This document shows positions 10,376 through 21,861 of a stretch of DNA of 64,000 nucleotides, in pieces. Within the stretch, counting starts at the first letter, position 1; each line of letters starts with the position of its first letter. Made by a program: the position numbers and the translations under genes. Location: the NCBI GenBank assembly GCA_022495005.1, contig JAGYXB010000364.1, forward strand, positions 62,001 through 126,000, written 5' to 3'. The DNA comes from Rhyacophila brunnea. Lineage: Eukaryota; Arthropoda; Insecta; Trichoptera; Rhyacophilidae. The notes beneath the pieces were generated by a model. That model was not told the origin of the DNA. It was given only the letters and a program-made list of their open reading frames with translations, and searched no databases.

Positions 10376-11290
10376 CAAATTTATTTATTTTACACATAAT
10401 GAAAATGACAAATTATAAATTCAAAGCGACCACGACATGATTAAAGTAAATATTAACAATTTTCAAATAAAAATACAGGGTAATGTGAGTATATACTACA
10501 ATAATATAATAAGAAAAATAAAAATACATGGAAGCACACACAGTGAACTAGGTTGTAAGACCCTATCTTAAAAGCATATAAAACAACGTCCACCTAAATT
10601 CACCCCCACGTAAATGGATTATATCAATATCCTAAGCGATTTGATCACACATAATTATTGCCCTGCCAATTGGCATTACTAATGGCAGGTTAGTTCTGCA
10701 CCTTGGGAGAACAAACAATGGATGTCCCCGATTTCTAAGATAATTATCAGAGACACACAAGCCAATGCTACCAAGAATTGCAGAGTTTCCATTTACGCCG
10801 CCGCGTATACGTCGGAAAAAATATGTAGCTAAATAAAAATCCTTTCTAAACTTTAAGATACAGTATGTTAGCATTCCTATGAGAAAATCAGTCGGATAGA
10901 GTCATGTATAATATCCATACAGCCGAAAGTAAAGGAGTCTCAAAAAAATATATTAACCCACTCTACCATATAGCTGTACTTCAACTAATGCGGGGGCCAA
11001 CAATAGACCCCACTTTTAATTCTGCCACTAACTAAGGAATTAATTATAATATACAGTAACATCCTAAAAGACCCGGGAAGTACGAAAGACAAAGCCCTAC
11101 ATTTGTAGCGCCTTGTTACAAATAGTAACCGTATGGTTAATAAACGTCCGTTTACTGTCAAACGTAATGCCAATATCTCTTACAGATGATGTAAGAGAGA
11201 GAATTTCTTCTTGACCCTCTCTACTATAAGGCTGTACTTCAACATATGCGGGGCCCAGACAATGGTCCTGATCGAGGTGCAAATGATTGA
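10376..11290 (-). pseudogene. Jockey-like LINE, 3' portion (reverse transcriptase thumb to tail), decayed
   Basis: Reading down the minus strand, 11282-11097 gives SVRDIGITFDSKRTFINH and CNKALQM, the block just after the catalytic domain of jockey/CR1-type reverse transcriptases. A frameshifted frame (11173-10985) continues CRALSFVLPGSFRMLLY and SGRIKSGV. A third (10874-10632) gives RNRGHPLFVLPRCRTNLPLV, the usual C-terminal ending. The 3' untranslated part ends around 10376 with a tail that reads AAATAAATTTGAATTTG on the minus strand. The domain order is collinear but spread over three frames, so this is a dead copy. The piece at 49630-50440 is a paralogue that retains the catalytic FADD box, and the C-terminal piece at 56370-56745 is another. 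Confidence 0.8.
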
Positions 11291-12872
11291 ACTAACATAA
11301 GATTATTAAGTCAAAGAGAATATTAAGTTAAATAATTCGATAGATTGCCATAATGCTTTCAATGATTAAGCTACAAAATCTCAGTAGAGATTTATTTAGC
11401 TATACAATTACAATACAATTAAACTTAAAAACAATAAAAAAAATAATATTGTTAATAATGGGCAAATACATAAAATTACATGTCAACTTTAACCATGAGG
11501 TATTATAGTTTTTATTGAAAGGTTGCATTCTCTCACAAACATTTGGTTACATAAGAACGTTTTGATGTTTGGCGGAGCTAAAAACATCTCTAGATTAAAT
11601 GGTAATCAATATTTTGGACTTTTTAAATTTTAAAGAGTCTTCGTCTATGACCATCAAATTTGAAATTATATGTCAGTTGTATTCGTTTTATCATGAGCAC
11701 CTAAATTATGTTCACATTTTTATTAAAAACTATTTTTTTCAATACAAAATTATGTAGGATATAAAATCATTGCATGAAAGTTGTGGCAGGTAATGTGGAC
11801 GGAGAATGTTCCCAGACTTATATTACACTGTATACAATAATAATTGTCTTAGCGTAAGTGAGTAATCTATATAAGCTCCAAACGAACATTGTAATACGGT
11901 TTTCTCACATCATCATTATCCAGAGAATAGAACAAAAGAAAAACACATTGCGTTTTCTTTAACACAAATAGAAAAACAAAAGGAAAATTCTAGGAGCAAC
12001 TATGCAACCCGAGTAATTGCACCTCCTTACTTAGCGATTTAATAACCTTTTTATTCATTTTTACATTACGCTCTTTTCTTCTCTAGTAAAAGTATACTAC
12101 CAACATCCTTTCAGTTATTATCCTTCTATGAAAAGCCTTTTTATGGCGTCGTAAAATAAACCATTCGTTCCCAACTGAGTGGCACACGAGTCCTCGTCAG
12201 GAAGAACATGAAAACAAATATGTTTTGTTTATTAGCAATCCTTTCCTAGTAACTTTCTAGTTTCTTACTAATATTTAAAATGCTTTTTTGAGAGAATTCA
12301 GGAACCTCGTAAGCATTGTATGATATAAATGAAAAAAGAGAACGTGGAAGTATTTTGATAATCGGAAAAGCCTAAGTGGAAGGCCTTTCAGGTTTTCATC
12401 TACAAGTGAATAATAAGAAATAAAATACCAAAAAAATAAACACTCCGAAAACTCGAGTCATTTTGATAGATTTATAATGTATCCGGAAACTTGTACGTAT
12501 GCAGTGTACCGTAGCACACTCTACCGTGAAATGATGTATCGGAAATATATGGCCGTACATTAAAGTCCGTCCAACCTCTTTGGGTCGTATAGTCCTGACA
12601 TACAATTCATGTCTAAATAAAACACGGTTATTGTCGGTTTACTCATTCCAATAAGACAGCTCACGGCGACTGTGCCACGGTGAAATGTTTTACGTACAAA
12701 TTACATGTAATCAATTATTTATTTTAATATTTAGCTCTTTTAAAAAAACTGTTTAAGATATTAATTATGTTTTATGAATATTTAAATATTACAGTTTAAC
12801 GTATTTTTTTTTCATTCGTATTAACTCTTTAGTTGTCTATCATTATAAAATAATAAAGCTAATATTAAGAGA
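11291..12872. other. AT-rich sequence, nothing recognised
   Basis: About 1.6 kb without a supported gene or repeat. The open frame at 12396-12605 on the minus strand has no family signature. Confidence 0.5.
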
Positions 12873-13251
12873 AATAATTACAAGATAAAAAAACTTTTTT
12901 ACGTTTTTAAATTTTCTTTTGAATCATATAAACTTGACTTGACTAGCTTAAACGATCAAAAAAAATTGTACTTTATAGAAATAATACTGTCATATTGATT
13001 TCCATAGTAACGCATGTATATATTAATTATATAGTTGCTAGGACCCCCTAGCAACCAACAATGGTATCGAAGTAACTTTTCATACAAAACAGAATTAACT
13101 GAAAATGAATTCAATTCTACTTAAAGATATCGTGTTCTGATATATTCTAAAAGTTTCAAATATCTAGCTAGTCGGGAAGTTAGTTAAAAATCGATTGCAA
13201 GATTTTTACCGGACAAATAAGAATATGACCTAAGAAAAACGTTGTAATAAA
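12873..13251 (+). mobile_element. M1 Tourist-like MITE copy (internally shortened)
   Basis: First of several copies of a dispersed family, M1, recognised by comparison within the window. It begins TAATTACAAGATAAAAA, contains ATTTCCATAGTAACGCATG, a small hairpin (GTTGCTAGG...CTAGCAACC), CATACAAAACAGAATTAACT, CTAGCTAGTCGGGAAGTTAG, and ends TAAGAAAAACGTTGTAATAA. The ends are short inverted repeats (TTACAA/TTGTAA) flanked by TAA on both sides, as expected for PIF/Harbinger-type elements. There is no coding capacity. Confidence 0.75.
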
Positions 13252-13539
13252 AAATACAACTTACGTTTTCTATAATAATTACATTTTCAAAAAACTAACA
13301 TTATATTATCACGAAAATTATGTGAAAAATGCAAACCATATTTTGTTCGATGAGATATTTTAACATAATGTAATAATTAATGTTAGGTAGTCACTCAATT
13401 ATTTTACTAATATTTGTGTTTATATAAATATTACTAATTAATAGTATACGTATTGTATTAATATTAGTGAAAGCTGTTTAGGTGAATCGTATGGGTAAAA
13501 CGCTACACCTAAATAATCTCATTCTTATATCCTTATATT
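13252..13539. other. AT-rich spacer
   Basis: No feature recognised between the M1 copy and the LINE fragment. Confidence 0.4.
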
Positions 13540-14021
13540 CTTGAGTATGGGTCCATTATTCCATATGAAGTTTCCCATAAGCTTGTTTCAGAGTATGTAC
13601 AGAAGAAATTTCTTCGACATCATTATTTTAATGTATATAATTATTTTCCTTTTGACAGTTTCTTAAACTAATATTTTCCGACTAACTTTCTTCAAGGCAT
13701 GCTCGCCTTTCATTCTCTTGAAGCTCGTGGGTCACTTCTGCTCTTAAAGCATTTTTCTCTGCTCTCACGTGGTATAGTTTCCAATCTCGATATTCTGTAA
13801 AATTTGAATTTTTATGCACCCGTAAATTACATGCGTAGTTGCATATTGCCGGTAAAGCTTTTTCCTCATGTCAGGCTCACCAGGCACCAATAGCGAAGGC
13901 TGTGACGCTGGTCAATGCACTCCCTAGAGATGTAGACATTTTTAAAGATGTATTATGTATTTTGTTTTAAAAATTCTATTTTATTGTTTAATTTGTATTT
14001 TTTTGAATTATTGTTGTTTTT

Positions 14022-14572
14022 GAAGTTATACTTCTTTAGGCGCGTTTGGAAAATCAGATCAGAGTGTATTTTTGGCGTGTGACATGTAACACATAATTTA
14101 TTTTTTAACACAAAAATAAACGCACTCGATTAGATTCGAACCACCGATTGTTCGGTTATCAGCTGAACGCACTACCATTACGCCACAGTATGATACTCCA
14201 ATCGTGACGATTATACAGTATAATTTTATAGTTTAGAATTGTTCCGTTGCCTAGGCAGCGAATTTATTATTGTCGGCCATTTGCAATTACTTACGTAAAC
14301 AAACTATTTAAATAATATCATAGTGGCAGTTGTTACTTCAAAAATAAAAACAACAATAAATAATTATTATATAATTTAGCAATATAAGTTAAAATGTATA
14401 GAAATAAATCAACGGCATTCCAATAAGCGGTCTTTTTTCTTGAGTGTTTAATTTAACAAGATAATTAAGAGCTGGTCGAAGAATCTAGGTTATCACAAGT
14501 TTTGTTTTTGTTTTGTTACGCCAAAGAAGTATAACTTCTATTGAGCGTACATAAGTACACACACCGATTTTT
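14022..14572. mobile_element. Non-autonomous element with GAAGTTATACTTC inverted ends (copy 1)
   Basis: The interruption inside the LINE begins GAAGTTATACTTCTTTAGGCG at 14022, and near its right side carries the inverse CGCCAAAGAAGTATAACTTC, ending at 14539. A second copy at 35435-35965 shares the interior (TTTATTATTGTCGGCCATTTG, then CAGTTGTTACTTC, then TTTAACAAGATAATTAA). Homology between the copies extends about 30 bp past the right inverted arm (CACACCGATT followed by a T-run), so the true right end is nearer 14572. Each arm is also an imperfect palindrome by itself (AGAAGT-TAT-ACTTCT). No protein is encoded. Superfamily unknown. Confidence 0.65.
14121..14190 (-). repeat. tRNA-derived (SINE-like) insert inside the inverted-repeat element
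   Basis: Read on the minus strand this is TGTGGCGTAATGGTAGTGCG, a tRNA A-box-like segment, followed about 35 bases on by GGTGGTTCGAATCTAATCG, a good B box. The acceptor stem does not pair, so it is not a functional tRNA gene. The second copy of the host element at 35435 lacks this segment, which marks it as a separate, later insertion. Confidence 0.6.
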
Positions 14573-14705
14573 TTTAAATTTTAATAATTTTTAATTCAAT
14601 TTTGCTTTTGATTCACCTATACTTTTTATTCTGTCATGTTGTGAACGTCTTGAATTAATAATTTGTGCTCAATGTGTCTTTTTTAAATAAATAAATAAAT
14701 TTCTG

Positions 14706-15455
14706 ATCCAAGAATTGGTAGCATCAGCTCCGCCGTATACATATATTCTGGATCTTATTTAATACTCTCTTTGGAGCGAAGCAATGGAATTCTATCACAG
14801 CCGGGGAAGACGCAAAAACTTCACAAATAGATTTTTGATGGTCGAATTCGAAACAAAACACAAAAAAAAGTTGTCGTCAATATACTTTCCGAGATAAGTA
14901 ATAAAATTTAAACATTCCATTATCGGTCGTTATTTTGCATTCTCAGTCGACAAATTGTGGATCTGATATATCTAATAATAAAGCATAAATTTAATAATAC
15001 CTAATGTTTTACCTACTTTATCTTATTTAACATGTATATTTTCAGAGTAATTTTTTGTAACTTAAATGTGAAAACATTTCGACAGTACATAGATTCAGAA
15101 TATACTCAAAGCGAAATACGTTTGTAAGTAGGCAATATACTTGGGTAAATCTCTAAATAATGGTTCTGCTCAGCTGGTGGAACCTTTCAATATGGTATGT
15201 TATGTAAATTACCCGCGTATAACTCCAGTGGAATAGTAAATAAATGGCTTCAAGTGGTGAGTTTAATGCTTCTTTCTTTTGTTTCCAGCGCGACACATAT
15301 TTAAATGCTACTTATCTCAAAAAGAATTCAATTTTACTATAACTTCTTTTTATGGGGTTCAATTCTATTATACCTAGTGGTGAACCGAAGATAAAAATGG
15401 TAAGTGTGATCTTATTTTAATAATTCGGGACCTCGACATTGAGATCAACGTAGTG
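14706..15455. other. AT-rich sequence, nothing recognised
   Basis: No supported gene or repeat copy. Confidence 0.45.
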
Positions 15456-16521
15456 CAGTGATTTGCAAACTTTGCGTTACTAAGCCTCCCTTTAAAAAAA
15501 TACAAATGCAAATCTTTGCGCCTCCCCCCCCCCTCCTTTATTTCATTAAATAATACAGACACCTTTTTAAATAGTCAACAATGTACTAATACAAAAATGG
15601 AAAAAAAAATATAAAAATAAACAAGGTTTTACTACTTAAGTATATTATATTCATTTTTAAATTACGTAATTTTGTTTTTCATCCGATGAATGTGCTACAC
15701 ACGCAACAGCACAATACATTTCAATAGTACCTAGTCAATCCAAATTCATCATCGTTCATTGAAAAATGGATTCTATCATGAACCCCACATTCTGAAACGA
15801 GCCTCCAGGTCAGGATATTTGGCGGGCCCACCTACCTATCTCTGAGGTTAAGGGTAGTGTGGTGGTCTAATGTAGTGTTTCCTAAATTATACACGGAAGT
15901 TATCATGTAAGTATATCAATCATCATATAGGTAACACATTAAATTGCAACGCACAACCACATATTTAAAATATTTAAAAGTCTTGAAACAAATCAGCGCC
16001 GCAGACGACTTTTTTTACTACTAAATAATAAAATAATGTGCATTAGCTAACTAACCAAAAACTGAGTAAATAAATTTTTGCTTGCTTCAATATATCTGGC
16101 GCAGAAATCATTTAAAACTGGAAACATGGCGAACTTATTTTTTTTGTAATTTTTCCAAAGCTCCAATTTCTTATGAATGCCTTCACTTTGTATTTTTTTA
16201 ATTTCAACCAAATAGACAAGTTTAACAACAAAATTATCGTTCCTAAGCAAATTTGCCTCAAATTTCAATAGTATGATTTGACCCTTTTATTTCACTTTTT
16301 CACGAGATAGGCAGCGCGCTTCACAATAGTATAGAAGTGAGGTATTATAAAATATTAGTCTCCATATTTTCAGAAAGGTTTGCAAACAACCTTTTATATG
16401 ACTGTTTTTTATGTAGTTTATAACTAGCGGCCGTTTTATAAACAATGCATTTGCAAACTGCACACCTGTGGCTACATTATTTATGTTAAACTTTTCGCGC
16501 CTCCCAGTTTGGAAATTGCTG
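15456..16521 (-). mobile_element. hAT element, internally deleted, with perfect 8-bp target duplication
   Basis: The left end CAGTGATTTGCAAACTTTGCG and the right end, reading inward, CAGCAATTTCCAAACTGGG are imperfect terminal inverted repeats of the common CAGTGGTTCTCAAACTT hAT type. They are flanked by the identical octamer ACGTAGTG at 15448-15455 and 16522-16529. Inside, the minus strand holds a broken ZBED-type transposase (16030-16520). The left third carries a C-rich run (about 15520-15535), a segment with GGCGGGCCCACCTACCTATC and a GCGCCGCAGACGAC box, all but the C-run shared with 47440-47760. Coding homology begins almost at the right end, so the 5' part of the transposase is deleted. 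Confidence 0.85.
16030..16520 (-). pseudogene. hAT (ZBED5-like) transposase fragment
   Basis: The minus-strand frame from about 16480 downward reads NINNVATGVQFANALFIKRP, LVINYIKNSHIKGCLQ and LLYYCEARCLSREKVK. This matches the conserved core of ZBED5/SCAND3-type hAT transposases, where an INYIK block is followed by LL.H.E.RWLSRGKVL. A shifted frame at 16268-16047 continues FEANLLRNDNFVVKLVYL, LELWKNYKKNKFAMFP and NLFTQFLVS, which fits the domain following that core. The N-terminal BED finger, the first catalytic acidic residues and the C-terminal dimerisation end are missing. It cannot be active. The family call is from remembered motif order; the position between hAT ends with a perfect 8-bp duplication supports it independently. 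Confidence 0.8.
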
Positions 16522-17712
16522 ACGTAGTGTATTAAGATGTCTACCATTATGGTTAATATTTAGGAGTAGCTGTTGTTGGAAATAAGCACTAGCAGTATAT
16601 TGGGGTCTCTTCTTGGTTATTTCCTCATGGCTGACGATCGTAATGAACCATAAATTCAGTTGTTTTTTAATCGGCCAAGAATCTCAACCCCTCTTGGTAT
16701 TCTGATTTTCTCAAAGTATGGTAAAACTGCCACCAATAAGATCCTTCACTTGGTCACACTGACGCTCTTCCTCTGTTTTGTCTTCCCTGGATATTACCTA
16801 AGCCTGCCAGTCTCTTCAGGTCATCAACTCGTCATCAAATAACCTGTTCAAATAACTATGTCTGTGGATTATTGACTAGTTTGTCATAATATTATGTTCT
16901 GTCCAATAAATACGATGCATTTGGCGCCAATACCAAATTTAGATTTTTCACATTTTGTAAGTAAATAAAAATTAATATCGAATTTATTTGTATGACATTA
17001 TTATTAAATTCATTAAAAAATATGCATTTAATGGTTGTATAGAAAATGTATATTAAAACGAAAATTGAAATATCGTTAATTTATATATTAGAAACATACA
17101 ACATGGAAAACACATAATGAATGATAATAAAAAAATATATACTGAGTATTAAATTACATGCCATTACCATTATTTGGACTTATTTTTCAGTCAACTCGAG
17201 CTTTTACAGATATAAGCAAATAGGCCATGAAATCCATATTTTTATTAGAATTGTCAAAAAGCTCTTTGATTTCGGAATGGTATCAATCAATCAATCACCC
17301 CCCAGCAATTTTATAATCACAATTAGGTATGATCTGTTTGAGTTTGTATATTGTAGCTTTGACTGATAAAATTGATGGTAATACGTAAAAGCTTTTTATT
17401 GATATATTTCATAATTGAGAAAATTGGAATGGAAAACATAATAATATTTAAAATACACGAATATATTATGTAATTTAATACGAATTAAGATATACACAAT
17501 AGTGAATACATACCTATATTATATTAGGCTTAGGAAAATTAAAAAGGTAACTGAAAACTAAATGTACAGTAAGTTAGTAGTTACATAAGTAATTAACCGA
17601 GAATTTCATTTTAACTCAGCTTAATCTTATTGATTATGTTGGTAAAGAAAATGACACCTTTGCTTCAAAGCAGAGAATTTTGAGTTAAATACAGTTTTTT
17701 TTTAGATTTATT
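16522..17712. other. AT-rich sequence, nothing recognised
   Basis: About 1.2 kb. The open frames at 16660-16842 and 17121-17366 are short, motif-free and of the kind expected by chance. No repeat copy identified. Confidence 0.45.
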
Positions 17713-17884
17713 AATAACCATGTCCTTGATTTTTCGTATAAGGTGGTTGTTAGTAATTTTTGAACAATCACAAACACCCAGGCTTTGAAAAAAATAAATA
17801 AATGTTTTTGTCATGACCAGGAATCGAACCCAGAACCCTCGGGTGAAAGGCCAGCGCCTTACCCACTGAACCACGAGAGCCGCC
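17713..17884 (-). repeat. tRNA-derived SINE, family B (copy 1)
   Basis: On the minus strand it starts GGCGGCTCTCGTGGTTCAGT, continues GGGTAAGGCGCTGGCC and GGGTTCGATTCCTGGTC, giving clear A and B boxes of a tRNA-like promoter. A body follows with AAGCCTGGGTGTTTGTGATTG and an end carrying AATCAAGGACATGGTTATT. The tRNA-like part keeps a cloverleaf-like order but continues into a non-tRNA body. A second copy lies at 20872-21012 in the same orientation. Confidence 0.78.
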
Positions 17885-17963
17885 TAGTTCCATACAGTTG
17901 AGTTATTATTAACAATTTTTTACAGCTAAAAGTTTTTAAACACTCGCCTAATCGGTTTCTATT
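17885..17963. other. Short spacer
   Basis: Nothing recognised between the SINE and the next repeat. Confidence 0.4.
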
Positions 17964-18400
17964 TTGGATCAAACACGTACTAAAAAAAATAATGTTACGC
18001 AGCTAATTAATAATTGTTTGCAGATGCTAGAATTTGCATCCACGGCTTCAAAGAAGACCATTATACTATGCTGGTACCTACTCCACACTGGATTGAAAAT
18101 AACGATTTGCTGCTTCGTTTCGGAACAAGGAAGTGTGCCACTAAAATCTTATCATTCTCACTCGTTTATAGCGGCATGGAAGGTGGCCGTAAACAAATCG
18201 CGGCTGCATAATAATTATACATGGCGGGTGGAGATAGGGTAACTGAAATCATTGCCAAAGGTTGGACTAAAACTTCTTCCTTATCGTGATCTCTACGGAA
18301 TAGGTACTGCTGAACACTGGACCAGCCTCCTCCACTTTTTATATTCCCTGCGAGTCTTGTGGTGGATGTTATTGATTTTTCAGTGAATTCCTTCACTTAG
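17964..18400 (-). repeat. Dispersed repeat C, copy 1
   Basis: Part of this region (about 18080-18240, minus strand) is similar to 40830-40950 on the plus strand. Shared stretches include CACACTTCCTTGTTCCGAAACG against CACACTTCTTTGTTCCGAAACG-like sequence, ATCTCCACCCGCC against ATCTCCACCCACC, and the order between them. Open frames exist on both strands but encode nothing I recognise. Probably a fragment of an unidentified transposable element. Confidence 0.5.
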
Positions 18401-20871
18401 TCAATCAACTTCATCGCTCTTCACCCACGGCCTCTTTTGCTGTTTTTGTTTCACCCCTTTCTCACTTGACAAACTTTCAAAGAAAGCATCTATTTAAAGC
18501 AAGATTTTACGATACTCATCAAATAATGAACTAGAACAATCACACATTGTTTCGATGGATTTAGGTTTGAGTCCTGTCTGGCACCATAGTGTTTCAAGAT
18601 TTTTTCATTACATAAGTATTTGAGGTATTTTATAATTATGTAACACTCATTTCAATGTTGCACGTGCTTTTTCATGCAATTCCACTAGAGAAATTTATGA
18701 GCTTTCTTATCAGATTCCGATTTTAATCGTTTTTAGTGTAGCAGAATTGGTAGCCAAAGAAAAATAATATTTTTTACGTTGGTATATTGTTACATAGTGA
18801 CTGTAAATTTTTATTTATAGTCGCCATATTTGGTCCAGGTTTGTCCTTGCATAGACAGTTATATACCGATAATTTGAATGCTTTGGCTCTGATACAAATC
18901 ATAAAAGTGTTGTATTCGAAATAAATCTAATAATGAAACAATACCATACCATCATAAAAAACTGAATTTAAAGTATTTTTGCACTTCTTTTGTCCTAAGC
19001 GAGCGATAACAATGTGAAGTTTGTGATAATTTAATTATTAGTCAAAGTAATCTTTTTTAGCATTACTTTCATTTATACTTAGGATCTGTCTATATAAAGC
19101 ATTTTACGTACCTACTACATGCAATGATTATTTTTAAATATATTTAATTCAGTGAATGAAATTGATTAATCATTCAGTAAGTTTTTTTCGACCCCTCGCT
19201 TTGACTTTCACTTTGATTATAGCAAAATAAATTAGGCGGCAGTTTTATTTGCTCAGTATGTATTTTATGCAATGTGCTATTGAATGAAGAGGAAATAGCC
19301 TCCCGCAGGGTGCGCGTGTCGCGGAATTAGCCTCGCTCTAGGGTGGCGGTAATACGGCAAACAATAATATTATTAGGTAGGTACCTACCCGCAAGCTCAA
19401 TATTGACTTTCATGCAGCAGAAATATAATAATATAAAGCCTTTAGTAATTTTATTAAAAATTTTAATCGATACTTCAGTTCTAAAGGATACATAGCAATT
19501 CAAAAATTTTCAGTTTTGAGTTAATTACGAGGAAATGCTTAGATCATCAGTTCCAAAATGTAACAAGTGATCTGTTATTATTTTAGAATAACAGTGATTA
19601 TTAATTATTCTTTAGAATTATACGTTTATCCTGTGGAAACCTCTAAAAACTCATATTATTAATATTAGAAAAACATAAAATTATGTTTATAATAATATTA
19701 TAAATATAAATAATACCTATATTTTTAGATAATCATAGAATTTCATTAAAATCTATAAAAAATAGATATACAGTAGAAGATTAAATCTGCCCATTTCCTA
19801 ATTATCTCAGAACTATGAATTTGATTTATTTATTTATTTAGAAAAAGAGTATTACGGCATTACAGCGATTGGCCAATGCGCCATAATACATAATAAATAC
19901 AAAATTATAAAAATATCTGAATTACAAATAACAACTAATATAACAAGAAAGTAGAAAAGACAGCATGTGTTTATGTAAATATTAAAGAAACATGATAATA
20001 TATACAATTATAAATTTAACCTATTTAACACGTCCACAAACATTATATAGTTAATACAAAATAAATCAACCTTTATGGTGCCATCAAATATTTTGATTTA
20101 AGTTGTTAGGTACACTTTGGAACTGAGATATCGAAATGTATTTTTTATCTCTAATAAATGTCATTAGCAGACAAAAACGGCCTAAATAATATTCTAGACC
20201 ATATGTTTATTATCACTGTCAATAAAATACAAGAGCACACCACTTAAAAAAACATTTAGTAATAAAATTATTCTCACAATGGTGGGTCCAGTGACGTGGA
20301 ATCCCGAGGCACTAACTGATTTCGAGCCCCCCCCCCCACCCTCCACAATAAAAAATAAAATAAAAACTTTAAATTCTAACTACCAATGCAGCTACCAAAT
20401 ACTTCAATGTATCTCATTCCTGGAATCACATCCTGTAAAATACTTTATAATAAATTAAGATGACAGCAGTATATTATCTTTGATGCTATAAACTGAGAGG
20501 TTGTTATGCTTTGGGTAATATTTTATAGGTACTTTATATGTGAAGAATTCGGATATTTTTAGGATTTTTGTACCTATACATACTTTGATAATTGCATGAC
20601 AGGTTTGAACTGTTTCGAGGCACCTCATTAAATCTCTTGACTATCGTCGGTGACCATGCAATAGTCTCAAAATCATCAGAATTCTTCCACGGAAACGCAT
20701 GATATAGGTAATATTTTTTTTTTTTAAATTTTCATTCTGTGCACCTAATACATTTTAAGTTATCGATATTTTTTTCCATTATTTTTGTGCGGGGACAAAT
20801 ACCTATTGAAATACTTTATTTTTTAGTGCAAGGATAGACTTTCTAAATTATTATTTTTGTTAATATTAATA
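18401..20871. other. AT-rich sequence, mostly unrecognised
   Basis: About 2.5 kb with no supported gene. A small GC-richer island (about 19300-19365) and a C-run with CGAGCCCCCC at about 20325-20340 interrupt the AT-rich DNA. The C-run resembles the C-rich part of the hAT element at 15456 but is too short to assign. Confidence 0.45.
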
Positions 20872-21012
20872 ATAACCATGTCCTTGCTTTTTCGTACAAT
20901 GTTTTTGATAGTAATTTTGAACAATCACAAACACCCAGGCTTTGCGAAAATCACCCATAGCTCCCGGATGGAAGGCTGGCGCTTTACGCACTGTACCGCT
21001 AGAGCCGCCTAT
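20872..21012 (-). repeat. tRNA-derived SINE, family B (copy 2)
   Basis: Minus-strand head GGCGGCTCTAGCGGTACAGT, then GCGTAAAGCGCCAGCC and a degenerate B-box region. The body AAGCCTGGGTGTTTGTGATTG and the end AAGCAAGGACATGGTTATT match copy 1 at 17713. The B box is more decayed here, and internal deletion has shortened it by about 30 bp. Confidence 0.72.
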
Positions 21013-21861
21013 TAATTGTTACTAATTATTATTACAATTTGCAATAATTAAACACGAAAAAAATGCCAATAAAAATATAACAATGTTCCATTCTACAGCT
21101 TTATTTCAAAAAGTGGTATTCACATAAATTTTATATACAACTCTCTTTTAAAATATTCTCCATTATCATAAAAATGGACATGTTTGTGTTTGATTTTATA
21201 CGTCATACTATAATTTTTATTTATTTAATTAAATACTTGATTTTATTTTTCAATTGATTCTGTAATGTGCCTACTTAATAATTTACCTTCGTCAGTGTTT
21301 GAAAATGAATAATAGGTACTTGACTTGAATCTTCTATTATTTGTCAAAAACATCAAAGTGGCAACTCATCATTGTCGGCGAAACGGAATTAAAAATATAC
21401 TTCACAACATTTAATTTGAATTATCAACGCTAGTCCTATTTCAAAGGTATTATTATTGTTGTTGCTGGCAACATTCTCCACGGATGTTGCCAGGGACGCG
21501 ATTAAACGCGAAGGGGCATGCGACACTGGCAACACCCACAATGGCAGCTGCAATTCTTTTTTGATCCAGACTTTTTAAATACACGGCTCGCAGGCCAACT
21601 TACAATTTATAATTCGAAATAATAATTTTTTGTTATAATATGTAATTATTATAATATTTTAGGTACATACCTGCTACATGAATATGGAACGTCATTGACA
21701 AAGGTTTGATGCTACTTATTTTTGAACAATGTTCTAATTAATAGAGAAAGCGCTCAAATGTTACAAAAATAATTAGGTATATCTATATAATAATAATTAG
21801 ACACAGTAGGTATTTAAAACAAGACCCATATTATAGAATGCTTATTTTAGTTACTGAGTAT
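21013..21861. other. AT-rich sequence with one GC-rich hairpin
   Basis: Mostly featureless. At 21466-21492 a perfect 9-bp stem (TGGCAACAT / ATGTTGCCA) encloses a 9-base loop, and TGGCAACAC recurs about 30 bases downstream. Function unknown. Confidence 0.5.

Larger units (their letters stand above)
13540..14705 (+). pseudogene. Jockey-like LINE 3' fragment, split by a later insertion
   Basis: The first part (13540-14021) translates in fragments to EYGSIIPYEVSHKLVSEYVQ, then QKKFLRHHYFNVYNYFPF, then MLAFHSLEARGSLLLLKHF, matching the post-catalytic segment of jockey/CR1-type reverse transcriptases. The remaining 3' part (about 14573-14705) carries CATGTTGTGAACGTCTTGAA and ends in an (AAAT)n tail. 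A continuous copy of the same sequence at 29281-29905 shows that the two parts belong together and that about 0.55 kb (14022-14572) was inserted later. Stops and frameshifts make it non-functional. Confidence 0.78.

Noticed and set aside
17815..17884. tRNA gene on the minus strand
   Set aside because: A and B boxes are good, but the sequence continues into a body shared with 20872-21012, so it is a SINE head. The same applies to 14121-14190 and the family A heads.
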